Assembly (NCBI RefSeq): GCF_017744955.1
Contig: NZ_JAGIAG010000002.1
Span: 372,001-436,000, forward strand
Source: Dokdonella sp.
GTDB taxonomy: Bacteria; Pseudomonadota; Gammaproteobacteria; Xanthomonadales; Rhodanobacteraceae
Length of the DNA: 64,000 nt
Reading direction: 5' to 3'
Shown in pieces: positions 8,550-19,027 of this stretch. Each line of letters opens with the position of its first letter. Position 1 is the stretch's first letter. The notes beneath the pieces were generated by a model, which saw nothing but the letters and a program-made list of their open reading frames with translations, was not told the origin of the DNA and made no database searches. A program made the position numbers and the translations under genes.

Positions 8550-8972
8550 TCAGCTGCCCTGCTTTTTCTTCTTCTTGTCGTCTTCCGGCCGCTTCTCGTC
8601 CGGGTACTCGCGCTTGTACTTCTGCGCGTCCTTGATCAGCTGTTCCGGATTCTCGGGGAAGTAGTCGCCCTCGATCTTGACCAGCGCGTCGTCCTTGAAG
8701 TGCAGCGTGAGGTCCTTCGTCTCCATCTGGCCGCGGCCGCGACGCACGGTCGACACGTAGTCCCAGCGGTTCTGGTCGAATGGGCTGACCACCGCCGGCG
8801 AGCCCATCACCAGCAGCACCTGCCGCTTGGACATGCCTTCCTTCAGCGATTCCACCGTCGCCTTGTCGAACAGGTTGCCCTGCTGGACGTCGACGCGATA
8901 GAGCGGGTTCAGACTCCCGCCGCAGCCGGTCAGCAGGACGATGGCGAATAGGGCGAGCCAGGTCAGGCGCAT
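8550..8972 (-). CDS. bamE: Outer-membrane assembly lipoprotein BamE
   Basis: 140-aa lipoprotein of the BAM complex, which folds and inserts outer-membrane beta-barrels. The signal ends with a lipobox at LLTGC, so Cys is the lipidated residue near position 17. The SmpA/OmlA domain shows LYRVDVQQGN, the helix SLKEGMSKRQVLLVMGSP, and the strand DRWDYVS-type region (NRWDYVSTV). It ends in a Lys-rich tail after an acidic stretch. The ATG at 8972 is preferred because it starts the signal peptide directly. It is divergent from fur, as in Xanthomonas. Confidence 0.95.
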   Translation of the reverse strand: MRLTWLALFAIVLLTGCGGSLNPLYRVDVQQGNLFDKATVESLKEGMSKRQVLLVMGSPAVVSPFDQNRWDYVSTVRRGRGQMETKDLTLHFKDDALVKIEGDYFPENPEQLIKDAQKYKREYPDEKRPEDDKKKKKQGS

Positions 8973-9060
8973 GCGCGTGGGGATCCCGAAGCCGTAAAAA
9001 CGCCGATGATACACTAGGCCCCTGAACCGCAAGGCGGACGAGGGGCAGGTGGAGGTGAAG
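8973..9060. promoter_or_regulatory. Divergent bamE/fur promoter region
   Basis: This 88-bp gap separates the divergent bamE and fur starts. It contains TACACT (9010-9015), a possible -10 for fur, and on the opposite strand TATCAT (9009-9004), a possible -10 for bamE. The two overlap, so the genes may share one control region. I see no convincing Fur box. Confidence 0.4.
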
Positions 9061-9468
9061 GTGGAATCGAACGAACTGCGCAGGGCCGGGCTCAAGGTCA
9101 CCCATCCGCGCATGCGGATCCTGGAAATCCTGGACAGTCACGACGGCAAGCACTTCACCGCCGAGGACATCTACCGCGAGTTGCTCGACCATCACGACGA
9201 CATCGGCCTGGCCACCGTCTACCGCGTCCTGACCCAGTTCGAAGCCGCCGGCATCGTGCTCAAGCACAATTTCGAGGGCGGCCAGGCCGTCTACGAACTC
9301 GATCGCGGCAAGCACCACGACCACATGGTCGACATCGAGACCGGCAAGGTCATCGAGTTCTCCAGCGAGGAGATCGAGCGCCTGCAGCACGAGATCGCCG
9401 AGAAGCACGGCTACGCGATCGAGGACCACAGCCTGGTGCTGTACGTGCGCCCGCTGAAGCGGAAATAG
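9061..9468 (+). CDS. fur: Ferric uptake regulator Fur
   Basis: 135-aa metal-dependent repressor of iron uptake genes. The winged helix contains LKVTHPRMRILEIL and the recognition segment IGLATVYRVLTQFEAAGIV. The metal-binding and dimerisation half contains GKHHDHMVDIETGKVIEF. Unlike E. coli Fur, there is no CxxC pair in the C-terminal half. I chose the GTG at 9061 because GGAGG (9051-9055) sits 5 bases before it and the protein then begins like Xanthomonas Fur. An in-frame GTG at 9049 would add four residues. The next gene follows 4 bp after the stop. Confidence 0.95.
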   Translation: MESNELRRAGLKVTHPRMRILEILDSHDGKHFTAEDIYRELLDHHDDIGLATVYRVLTQFEAAGIVLKHNFEGGQAVYELDRGKHHDHMVDIETGKVIEFSSEEIERLQHEIAEKHGYAIEDHSLVLYVRPLKRK

Positions 9469-9472
9469 TCCC

Positions 9473-10249
9473 GTGCGCCGGCCGTTGCCGCTCCTGCTTG
9501 CCGGGCTGGCCGCCTGCGCGGCGACGAAACCCGCGCCCGAGCCGGTTCAGGACGTCCTCTTCGTCGGCAACAGCCTGACCTACTACAACGACCTGCCGCG
9601 CATCGTCGAGGCGATGCAGGCGGCGTCGCATCCGCGCCGGCCGATTCGCGTCGAGATGCTCGCCAGCGGCGGCGCGAAGATGGCCGACCATCTGCGCGAG
9701 GGACGCCTGGCCTCGCGGCTCGCCGAGCGTCGCTACGACGTCGTCGTGCTGCAGGATCTCGGCGGATTCCCGATGTGCGACGCCGCGTTCCCGGGGTGCA
9801 AGGACGCCGTCGCCAGCGTCTGCGAGGCGGCGCGTAGCGTTCGTGCCGCGAAGGCGAGACCGATCCTGTTCGGCACCTGGCAGGGCCGCGCCGACGCGCA
9901 GCGGGCGTTGAGTGCCGCGACGCGCGACGAAGCGCGCCGCTGCGGGCTGGACGTGGCCGACGTCGGCGCCGCCATGCAACGGTTCGTGCAGCGCACGGGC
10001 GACGTTTCGCCGTGGACGAACGACGGCCATCCGTCGCTGGCCGGCTCGTGGATCGCCGCCGCGACGCTGACGCGCGCGATCGCGCGCAGCGAAGCGCCGG
10101 TGGCGTCGCCGCCCGAACCGTTCTGCCGCCTGCGCTGGCAGGGCGCCGAGCTGGCTTCGCGCCAGCCGAAGCCGCCTGCCGAATGCGAGCTGCCGGCCGA
10201 ACCGGTGGCGCGCGCCGCCGTCGCGGCGGCGAACGCCGTGTCCGGCTAG
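9473..10249 (+). CDS. SGNH-hydrolase-like lipoprotein
   Basis: 258-aa predicted lipoprotein (LAAC lipobox at about residue 15, GTG start). The mature domain has SGNH/GDSL hydrolase hallmarks: block I as FVGNSLTYYND, a Gly-rich block (ASGGAKM), and a C-terminal DGHPS that would supply the Asp-His pair. Such enzymes cut esters or acetyl groups from lipids or sugars, and the substrate cannot be deduced. It starts 4 bp after fur and probably shares its transcript. Its stop codon overlaps the stop of the convergent TPR gene in a shared CTAG. Confidence 0.72.
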   Translation: MRRPLPLLLAGLAACAATKPAPEPVQDVLFVGNSLTYYNDLPRIVEAMQAASHPRRPIRVEMLASGGAKMADHLREGRLASRLAERRYDVVVLQDLGGFPMCDAAFPGCKDAVASVCEAARSVRAAKARPILFGTWQGRADAQRALSAATRDEARRCGLDVADVGAAMQRFVQRTGDVSPWTNDGHPSLAGSWIAAATLTRAIARSEAPVASPPEPFCRLRWQGAELASRQPKPPAECELPAEPVARAAVAAANAVSG

Positions 10250-11796
10250 CCTTTGCCGAACAGCCGTCCGAACAGCCCGCGCTTCTTCTCGTTGCCGGCA
10301 TTCTCGGCCGCCTTGCGGCAGTGTTCGGCGTCGCCGTTCTCGCCGGCGGCCAGGTAGCTCGACGCGGCTTTCTGGTAGGCCATCTTCGCGTTGGCGACGC
10401 TGCCGAGCGCCTCGTACGACTCGCCTTTCTTCATGTGGCCCCAGCCGTCGGCCGGAATCAGGCGGATCAGCTCGTCGCAGCGCGTCAGCGCCTCGGCATG
10501 CCGGCCGAGCGACTGCAAGGCCTTGATCAGCTGCACCAGCGCGGCGACGCTGCCCGGCGCGAGCGCGACCCATTGTTCGAACGAGGGCACGGCGTCGGCG
10601 GTGTGCCCGAGCTTGACCAGCGCCAGCCCGCGCAGGCGATGCGCGCGGTCGTCGCGCGGATCCAGCGCGACCGCGGTTTCCGCGTGCGCCTGCGCACCGG
10701 CCGGATCGTCGAGCCCGAGCAGCGCCTCGCCGTAGTTGCGGTGCACGTAGGCGCAGCCGTCGTCGAGCGCGAGCGCGCGCTCGTACATCGTCTTAGCCTG
10801 CGCATGACGATCGAGCCTGGCGAGGCAGAAGCCGGCCAGGTTGAAGAGGTCCAGGTCGACCTGTCCGGCGGCGATCGCCTTCTCGAGCAGGCGCAGTGCC
10901 GATGCGTGCTCGCCGGCCTCGATCAGGCGCCGCGGTTCGGCCTGCAGCGCCTCGCTCGAATCGGGGCCGACGATCTCCATCCAGCGCGCGTGGTCGGCGT
11001 CGGCTTCGGCGTTGCGTCCGAGCGCGCGCAGCGAGCGGAAGCGGCCGCTGACCGCCCAGTCCCAGTCGGGCTCGCGCAGCAGCACGTTGCTCCATTCCTC
11101 GATCGCCTCGGCGTGGCGGCCGAGCGCCTGCAGGGTCAGCGCGCGGTTGTGCTGGATCGCGTTCTGCTCGCCGAGCAGGCGGCGGCCGCGGTCCAGATGC
11201 ACGATCGCCTTGTCGTATTGCCCGAGCTGGTAGTAGTGCGTGCCGGCGTTGTAGGCGGTCATGCCGTCGTCCGGGCTCGCGGCGGCGGTGCGTTCGTAGA
11301 ACGCGGACGCCTCTTCGGCGCGGCCGGCTTCCTGCAGGAACGTCGCCGCGTTGACCGCCGGGCGGCGGCGGTGCGGACGCGCGCGCAGCGCCGCTTCGCA
11401 GGCGGCGACGGCGTCGTCGAGGCGGCCGAGCTGGTGGAAGCGCCAGCCGCGCGACAGATGGCAGCCGTAGTGGTCGGGCTGCCGCGCCAGCAGTCGATCC
11501 AGTTCAGCGAGGGCGCGCACGTTGGCGCTTTCGTCGTCGTCGTCGATCAGCAGGGTGCGCGCCCACAGCGCGTCGACGCACTGCGGATCGAGCGCGAGGG
11601 CGGCCTCGACGTCGGCGCGCGCCGCGTCCTCCTTGTGGCATTTGTAGCGCGCGCGCGCGCGGACCGCGAGCGCGCGCGGCTCGCGCGGAAGCTCGGCGAC
11701 CAGCCGCTCGGCCAGGCCCAGCGCGTAGCCGCTGTTGTCGACGTCGTCGAGATCGAGGATGGCTTCGATGCGTTCTTCGAGGGTGTCGGCGTACAT
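10246..11796 (-). CDS. Tetratricopeptide-repeat protein
   Basis: 516-aa protein made almost wholly of TPR units. Recurrent patterns of the A-x-x-x-Y/F-x-x-A type appear through the chain, for example KAIVHLDRGRRLLGEQNAI, YERALALDDGCAYVHRNYGEALL and AHAETAVALDPRDDRAHRLRG. There is no signal peptide or membrane segment, so it is probably cytoplasmic and works as a scaffold. The C terminus (KKRGLFGRLFGKG) is basic. It follows the RDD gene with an 11-bp gap, so the two are probably co-transcribed. No enzyme domain is visible and the partner is unknown. Confidence 0.8.
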   Translation of the reverse strand: MYADTLEERIEAILDLDDVDNSGYALGLAERLVAELPREPRALAVRARARYKCHKEDAARADVEAALALDPQCVDALWARTLLIDDDDESANVRALAELDRLLARQPDHYGCHLSRGWRFHQLGRLDDAVAACEAALRARPHRRRPAVNAATFLQEAGRAEEASAFYERTAAASPDDGMTAYNAGTHYYQLGQYDKAIVHLDRGRRLLGEQNAIQHNRALTLQALGRHAEAIEEWSNVLLREPDWDWAVSGRFRSLRALGRNAEADADHARWMEIVGPDSSEALQAEPRRLIEAGEHASALRLLEKAIAAGQVDLDLFNLAGFCLARLDRHAQAKTMYERALALDDGCAYVHRNYGEALLGLDDPAGAQAHAETAVALDPRDDRAHRLRGLALVKLGHTADAVPSFEQWVALAPGSVAALVQLIKALQSLGRHAEALTRCDELIRLIPADGWGHMKKGESYEALGSVANAKMAYQKAASSYLAAGENGDAEHCRKAAENAGNEKKRGLFGRLFGKG

Positions 11797-11807
11797 GCGG
11801 TCTCCGT

Positions 11808-12830
11808 TCAATCGGTGGCGGTCGGCTTCGTGCTGCGGCAGCGGAACGGCAGGTCGCCGGCGGCCAGGTCCGGGCTCGTGCAACGCCAGCTCTTGATGCG
11901 CTGGCGTCCCTTCTTCGATTCGATCTCGGGCGTGAGCACGAACTGCGCGCCGGCGATCGAGGGATCGTTCGCCGTCGCCGTCAGTGTGCCGCTGGCGGCG
12001 TCGATCCGCAGATTCCCGAGAACGGGCGGGAGTGCGTCATTCCATTGCGACGGGAACGCTCCCGTCGCCTGCCAGGCGTCGCCGGCGCGGCGCGCCGCGT
12101 CGTTCGCGGCAGCGATCGCCGACCGCGCGGCGTCGCGGCGCGGGTTCGGCTCGGCGGTCAGGGCGGCGTAGCCGAGCAGCGCGCCGACCGCCACGATGGC
12201 GACGACGAGGAGCACGCCGAGCAGGCGCGCCAGCCGGCGGAAGCGCGCGCTGCCGGCGTCGTTGCCGATGCGGTAGCGGATCGCCTCGCGCGACGCCTTG
12301 GCGGACACGACGTAGCTCTCGGTCATCAGGTTGTGCAGCGAGTGCCGGCCGAAGATGAGGCGCTCCAGCATCAGCACCGGCAGCGATAGCAGCGGATGCA
12401 GCGTGTACTTCGCGATCGTGCGCAGGATCGAGCGGCCGATGCCCGGAGCGTCGCCGTCGGCGTCGACCACGCGGATGCGCGCGAAGCGCTTGCCGAGCGA
12501 GCCGCGCGTCCAGCTGTCCAGCAGCGCGGTCGAGAGGATCGCGAGCAGGGCCAGCGCGGCCAGCAGGCCGAACAGCGCGCCGCCGCCGAATCGGAGTGTC
12601 TGCGAGAGATACAGGCCGCCGTACAGCAGCAGCGGCAGCAGGGCGGCGAGCAGGCACAGGTCGACCAGCGTGGCGATCAGGCGTGCGCCTTCCCCGGCGA
12701 ATACCTCGCCGGAGGCGTGCGAGACGTTCGGCGTGGCCGCCCGTGCGTCCGGCGCCGCCAGCGCCTTGCGGCAGTTGTGGCAGTGCGTGAAACCGGCCGG
12801 ATTGGTCCAGCCGCAATGTGGGCAGCGCAT
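11808..12830 (-). CDS. Zinc-ribbon and RDD-domain membrane protein
   Basis: 340 aa. The first 25 or so residues form a zinc ribbon with two CxxC pairs (CPHC and CHNC). A membrane region of RDD type follows, with the Arg and the Asp-Asp positions of the family recognisable (EGARLIATLVDLCLLAALLP; RIRVVDADG). A further single hydrophobic segment (LLVVAIVAVGALLGYAALTA) then leads to a C-terminal pilin-like or DUF-type extracytoplasmic segment. Function is unknown, and RDD proteins have been linked to transport. The ATG at 12830 starts directly with the zinc ribbon. Confidence 0.75.
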   Translation of the reverse strand: MRCPHCGWTNPAGFTHCHNCRKALAAPDARAATPNVSHASGEVFAGEGARLIATLVDLCLLAALLPLLLYGGLYLSQTLRFGGGALFGLLAALALLAILSTALLDSWTRGSLGKRFARIRVVDADGDAPGIGRSILRTIAKYTLHPLLSLPVLMLERLIFGRHSLHNLMTESYVVSAKASREAIRYRIGNDAGSARFRRLARLLGVLLVVAIVAVGALLGYAALTAEPNPRRDAARSAIAAANDAARRAGDAWQATGAFPSQWNDALPPVLGNLRIDAASGTLTATANDPSIAGAQFVLTPEIESKKGRQRIKSWRCTSPDLAAGDLPFRCRSTKPTATD

Positions 12831-13019
12831 GAAGTCTCCCGATGACGACGACGGAGGATCCCGCGAAATCGTTCGCGTCGCTTCTCCTCTTCCCGCAAAC
12901 GCGGGGAAAAGCGTCACGAGGCTCGCCGGGGCGCCGATTTTTCCTTCCCGCGTGCGGAAGCGAAGGCCGGGCGGGGAAAAAACGCCGCCGCGCCCGCGCC
13001 CGGCTCGCGATTCCTCGTC

Positions 13020-14690
13020 TCAGCGCGCGGCGCTGGCGAGCATCTGTTTCGCGTGCGCCAGCGTCTCGCGCGTGATCTCGATGCCGCCGAGCATGCGCGC
13101 GATCTCCTCCTGGCGCTCCTTGCCGTCGAGCGCGTCGATGCGCGTCTGCGTCGAGGCGCCGGCGCTGGACTTGCTCACGCGCAGATGCCGGTGCCCCTGG
13201 CTGGCGACCTGCGGCAGGTGCGTCACGCACAGCACCTGGCAGCGCGCGCCGAGCGCGCGCAGCTTCTGCCCGACCACCTCGGCGACCGCGCCGCCGATGC
13301 CCGAATCGACCTCATCGAACACCATCGTGGCGACCACGTCGCTGCCGAGCGCGGCGACCTCGATGGCCAGACTGATGCGCGACAGCTCGCCGCCGGAAGC
13401 GACCTTGCGCAGCGGGCGCGGCGGCTGGCCGGGGTTGGCGCTGACCAGGAACTCGCAGCGCTCGGCGCCGTGCGCGTCCGGCTCGTCTCCGTCCTGCGTT
13501 TCCAGCTGCACCTCGAAGCGTCCGCCGCGCATGCCGAGCTCGGCCATCAGGCCGCTGACCGCGTCGCCGAGCCGGCGCGCGGTCGCCGCGCGCTTCTTGC
13601 CGAGCGCCGCGGCGACCTTGGCGTAGTCGGCCGCGAGCTTCTGCCGCTCGGCCTGCAGTCCGGCGATGCTGGCGCCGGCGCCGCGCAGGCTTTCGAGTTC
13701 CTCGCGCAAGGCCTCCACGTGGGATTTCAGTTCCGGCATGCGCACGCGATGCTTGCGCGCGAGTTCGTGCAGCTTGCCGAGCTGCGCCTCGGTTTCGGCC
13801 AGGCGCTCCGGATCGAGATCGAGCGCGTCCTGGTAGCGCGCGAGCGCATCGTTGGCTTCGCCGAGCTGGATCTGCGCGGCGTCGACGAGCTCGCCGATCG
13901 GCGTCAGGCGCGCATCGAGCGCGGCGAGGTGGGCGATTTCCGACTGCGCGCGCGCCAGCAGGCGCAGCAGGGCGAACTCGTTGTCGCCGTCGAGCCGCTC
14001 GGCCAGGGCAGCGCAGCCTTGCAGCAGCTGGCCGGAGTTGGCCAGGCGCCGGTGCGTGTCCTCGAGCGCGGCGAGGTCGTCCGGCGCCAGCGCCACGCGG
14101 TCGAGTTCGTCGACCTGGTGCGTCAGCCATTCGATGCGTTCGGCATGGTCGGTGCCGCGCGAGAGTTCGGCGATGCGCGCGCCGGCCGCGCGCCAGGCGC
14201 GCGCGATGCGCGCCGTCTCGGCCAGTTCGGGCGCGTGCTCGCCGAACGCGTCGAGCAGGTCGAGCTGCTGGCCGCGGTCGAGCAGGGCCTGGTGTTCGTG
14301 CTGGCCGTGGATCTCGATCAGGCCGGCGGCCAGCGTCTTCAGCTGGCCGAGCGTGACCGGGCGGCCGTTGATCCAGGCGCGCGAGCTGCCTTCGCTGCGG
14401 ATCACGCGACGCAGCTGGCAGGCGCCGTCCTCGTCGAGTTCCTCGGCGGCGAGCCAGTCGCGCAGGTCGGCGCGGTCGGAAAGGTCGAACTCGGCCGACA
14501 GCTCGGCGCGCTCGCAGCCGTGGCGCACCATCGCCGCCTCGGCGCGGCCGCCGGCGAGCAGCAGCAGTGCGTCGACCAGCAGCGACTTGCCGGCGCCGGT
14601 CTCGCCGGTGACCACGGTCATGCCCGCTCCGAACGCGATCTCGGCTTCGTCGACGATCGCGAAATCCTTGACGTACAAATTTCCCAGCAT
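13020..14690 (-). CDS. recN: DNA repair protein RecN
   Basis: 556-aa SMC-like ATPase that acts in double-strand break repair. The Walker A GETGAGKS is close to the N terminus after LYVKDFAIVDEAEI. Long coiled-coil arms occupy the middle, and the C-terminal half carries the signature SGGELSRISLAIEV and the Walker B DEVDSGIGG. The length matches E. coli RecN (553). The position just before hrcA-grpE-dnaK is the classic gammaproteobacterial arrangement, although recN is on the opposite strand here. Confidence 0.97.
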   Translation of the reverse strand: MLGNLYVKDFAIVDEAEIAFGAGMTVVTGETGAGKSLLVDALLLLAGGRAEAAMVRHGCERAELSAEFDLSDRADLRDWLAAEELDEDGACQLRRVIRSEGSSRAWINGRPVTLGQLKTLAAGLIEIHGQHEHQALLDRGQQLDLLDAFGEHAPELAETARIARAWRAAGARIAELSRGTDHAERIEWLTHQVDELDRVALAPDDLAALEDTHRRLANSGQLLQGCAALAERLDGDNEFALLRLLARAQSEIAHLAALDARLTPIGELVDAAQIQLGEANDALARYQDALDLDPERLAETEAQLGKLHELARKHRVRMPELKSHVEALREELESLRGAGASIAGLQAERQKLAADYAKVAAALGKKRAATARRLGDAVSGLMAELGMRGGRFEVQLETQDGDEPDAHGAERCEFLVSANPGQPPRPLRKVASGGELSRISLAIEVAALGSDVVATMVFDEVDSGIGGAVAEVVGQKLRALGARCQVLCVTHLPQVASQGHRHLRVSKSSAGASTQTRIDALDGKERQEEIARMLGGIEITRETLAHAKQMLASAAR

Positions 14691-15061
14691 CGGCCACGCA
14701 GCCCCGCATGAAAAGGCGGCGGAACGCTAGCACGCGGACCCGAAGCGGCCAAGACAGGCGGTGCTGCGCGCTCCGATCGGCCGATGCGCGGCGAATCGGG
14801 CTTGCCGGCCCGGTCCCGTTCGGCAGGCGGGGGTGTCGTGCTCGGGGTGCCCTGCGACGGGCTCCGCGAAGGCTTCGCCGCGCGTCCCGGCGCCTGCGCC
14901 CACGGCGCCGGCCGGCGGCCGCGGTAGAATCGCTGCCGGTTTTCCGCATCAGTCACTTGGGTCTTCGATGCGGCGGCTTTTCGAGCCGCTCTATTGATTG
15001 CGATGACGCCGCTTGTTAGCGTCGTTTCGAAGCCGGCGCCGTGGCGCTGCCGTGGATCTCG
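14691..15061. other. Intergenic region between recN and hrcA
   Basis: 371 bp between divergent recN and hrcA. It holds GC-rich short palindromes and a good -10 hexamer (14925-14930). I see no CIRCE palindrome (TTAGCACTC-N9-GAGTGCTAA), no RNA gene, and no ORF worth calling. Confidence 0.5.
14925..14930 (+). promoter_or_regulatory. Candidate -10 element for hrcA
   Basis: TAGAAT followed by CGC, the same context seen before dcd. It lies 131 bp before the hrcA ATG. No matching -35 is evident. Confidence 0.4.
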
Positions 15062-16120
15062 ATGATTTCTCCCTCCAGCCAGCATCCGCTCGACGCCCGC
15101 TCGCGCAGCCTGCTGCGCTCGCTGATCGCGCAATACATCGCCGAGGGTCAGCCGGTCGGTTCGCGCACGCTGGCGAAATCGTCGGGCCTGGACGTCAGTC
15201 CGGCGACGATCCGCAACGTCATGGCCGACCTGGAGGAGGCCGGCCTGGTCGCCGCGCCGCACACCTCGGCCGGGCGCGTGCCGACCGCGCAGGGCTACCG
15301 CGTCTTCGTCGACAGCATGCTCGAGCTGCGCCCGCTGCCGGAGCCCGAACTGGACCAGCTGCGCCGCGAGCTGCCGACCGACGCGGCGACGCCCGACCTG
15401 CTCGGCAGCGCGACCTCGCTGCTGTCGGAGATGACCCGCTTCGTCGGCGTGGTCAGCGTGCCGCGGCACGAGGAATTCCCGTTCCGCCACATCGATTTCG
15501 TGCCGCTCGATGGCAGCCGCGTGCTGGTGATCCTGGTCTTCACCGACGGCCAGGTACAGAACCGCGTGATCGCCACGCAACGCGCGTACGCCCCCGGCGA
15601 GCTGGAGCAGGTCGCCAACTACCTCAACCAGAATTTCGCCGGCCAGCGGCTCGACGAGATCCGCGCACGGCTGCTGCGCGAGATGCGCGACGAGCGCACG
15701 CGCCTGAATTCGCTGCTGGCGGCGGCGGTCGAGGTCGCCGAGCAGGCGTTCCGCAGCGGCACCGGCAGCGACATGCTGGTCGCCGGCCAGACCAATCTGA
15801 TGGGTCGCCAGGAGGTCGCCGACGTCGACCGCCTGCGCGAGCTGTTCGAGGCGTTCCAGCGCAAGCGCGACCTGCTGCAGCTGCTGGAGCGCTGCGCCAG
15901 CGCCGAGGGCGTGCGGTTGTTCATCGGCGAGGAATCCGGCTTCGCCGCGCTGGACGGATACAGCCTGGTCACCGCGCCGTACGGGGTGGGCGGGCGCGTG
16001 CTCGGCGTGCTCGGTGTGATCGGGCCGACGCGGATGGCCTACGAGCGCGTCATTCCGGTCGTGCAGGCGACCGCCGGCATCATTTCCGGCGCCTTGAAGC
16101 GCGCCCAGCCGGCCTCATAA
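15062..16120 (+). CDS. hrcA: Heat-inducible transcription repressor HrcA
   Basis: 352-aa repressor that binds CIRCE operators and is folded by GroEL. The N-terminal winged helix has LLRSLIAQYIAEGQPVGSRT and SPATIRNVMADLEEAGL. The GAF-like and dimerisation parts follow, including the family motif RVPTAQGYRVFVDS. The start chosen is the ATG at 15062, and an in-frame GTG at 15041 would add seven residues. Neither has a clear ribosome site. It heads the grpE-dnaK-dnaJ cluster. No CIRCE is visible in this window, so its targets probably lie elsewhere, for example groESL. Confidence 0.95.
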   Translation: MISPSSQHPLDARSRSLLRSLIAQYIAEGQPVGSRTLAKSSGLDVSPATIRNVMADLEEAGLVAAPHTSAGRVPTAQGYRVFVDSMLELRPLPEPELDQLRRELPTDAATPDLLGSATSLLSEMTRFVGVVSVPRHEEFPFRHIDFVPLDGSRVLVILVFTDGQVQNRVIATQRAYAPGELEQVANYLNQNFAGQRLDEIRARLLREMRDERTRLNSLLAAAVEVAEQAFRSGTGSDMLVAGQTNLMGRQEVADVDRLRELFEAFQRKRDLLQLLERCASAEGVRLFIGEESGFAALDGYSLVTAPYGVGGRVLGVLGVIGPTRMAYERVIPVVQATAGIISGALKRAQPAS

Positions 16121-16281
16121 AGCAGGCGTTGCGGGGAGCCCGGCGGCGGCATCGGCCGCGCCGGCGTATTTTCCTGCGACAATTGCCGATTTGAACGCTC
16201 TCCGCGTAATTGCGGGCGGCGGATTTTTTGAAATGGGCAGTTTGCGAAACGCATTTTGCGAACTGTTGCGACGGAGGAATG

Positions 16282-16809
16282 ATGGAAAACAATGATCCGG
16301 GTGCCGCGGGCGCGAATGCCCAGTCGAATACGGGCGACGGTGCCGACAACGAACTGGAAATCCTGACGCGCCAGCTCGCCGAATGCGAAGCGAAACTGGC
16401 CGAGATGCGCGACACGGTGCTGCGCGAGCGCGCCGAGCTCGACAACCAGCGCAAGCGGCTGCAGCGCGATCTGGAACAGGCGCGCAAGTTCGCCAACGAG
16501 AAGCTGCTCGCCGACCTGCTGCCGGTGCTCGACAACCTCGAGCGCGGCCTGGCCCTCGAAGGCAACGACTACGCCGGCCTGCGCGGCGGCGTCGAGCTGA
16601 CCCAGCGCGAGCTGGTGCGCGTGGCGGAGGCGAACGGCCTGAAGGCGGTCGGCACGATCGGCGAGGCGTTCAATCCCGAACATCACCAGGCGATGGCGAT
16701 GGTCGAGGCGGCCGGGCAGGGTGCCGGTCGCATCGTCGCGGTGATGCAAAAGGGCTACGTGCTGAACGAGCGCCTGTTGCGTCCGGCGCTGGTTTCCGTT
16801 TCCAAATAA
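16282..16809 (+). CDS. grpE: Nucleotide exchange factor GrpE
   Basis: 175-aa cochaperone that releases ADP from DnaK. An acidic or polar N terminus leads into a long coiled coil (LAECEAKLAEMRDTVLRERA), then the conserved LLPVLDNLERGL, and the C-terminal beta domain with FNPEHHQAMAMVE and VMQKGYVLNERLLRPA. Two consecutive ATGs occur at 16279 and 16282. GGAGG at 16273-16277 is one base from the first and four from the second, so the second was taken. The order hrcA-grpE-dnaK is standard. Confidence 0.96.
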   Translation: MENNDPGAAGANAQSNTGDGADNELEILTRQLAECEAKLAEMRDTVLRERAELDNQRKRLQRDLEQARKFANEKLLADLLPVLDNLERGLALEGNDYAGLRGGVELTQRELVRVAEANGLKAVGTIGEAFNPEHHQAMAMVEAAGQGAGRIVAVMQKGYVLNERLLRPALVSVSK

Positions 16810-16833
16810 GAAGCCTTAATCGAATCGACGAAT

Positions 16834-16925
16834 GCGGCCATGGACGGCCGCTGCTGGACCTTCCGCCGGCAGGCCGCGAGAATCCGCGTAACCTGACCCG
16901 ATTGCGGCGATCGAGGACGGATCGC
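16834..16925 (+). repeat. 92-bp two-hairpin GGA repeat, copy 1 (before dnaK)
   Basis: Stem A is GCGGCC (16834-16839) with GGCCGC (16846-16851), loop ATGGAC. Stem B is GCGATC (16907-16912) with GATCGC (16920-16925), loop GAGGACG. Both loops carry GGA. The block GGACCTTCCG lies just after stem A, as in other copies. The copy is in sense orientation, 100 bp before the dnaK ATG and just upstream of its sigma32-like promoter. Confidence 0.85.
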
Positions 16926-16941
16926 GAGAGTGCCAACCGCG

Positions 16942-16969
16942 CTTGAAACATAGGCGCAGACCCCCAGAT
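16942..16969 (+). promoter_or_regulatory. Sigma32 (heat-shock) promoter of dnaK
   Basis: CTTGAA at 16942-16947 and CCCCAGAT at 16962-16969, spaced by 14 bp, match the E. coli sigma32 consensus (CTTGAA, 13-17 bp, CCCCAT). They lie 56 bp before the dnaK ATG. This supports a separate heat-shock start for dnaK inside the cluster. Confidence 0.75.
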
Positions 16970-17025
16970 TTGGCGACAGTCGCGGCTTCGCGCCGCATCG
17001 AAATTGAGAGCGGGAGAGTACAGAA

Positions 17026-18936
<1,911 letters not shown>

Positions 18937-18950
18937 GAAGCGGCCGAGAA

Positions 18951-19010
18951 GTGAGCGGTGAGCGGCAGGTGCGGCAGCACTTGCCGCTCGCCTTTCCGCT
19001 CACCGCTCAC
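18951..19010. repeat. Nested hairpin between dnaK and dnaJ
   Basis: The outer arms GTGAGCGGTGAGCGG (18951-18965) and its perfect complement (18996-19010) enclose an inner 11-bp stem (18962-18972 with 18977-18987, one G-U pair, loop GGCA). The motif GTGAGCGGTGAGCGG is a dispersed repeat type in this bacterial group. It could limit read-through from dnaK into dnaJ or stabilise the dnaK mRNA end. No T-run follows it. Confidence 0.75.
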
Positions 19011-19027
19011 CGCTTCACATGGCCGCC

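Noticed and set aside
14691..15061. CIRCE operator before hrcA
   Set aside because: I searched by eye for TTAGCACTC and GAGTGCTAA and close variants and found none.
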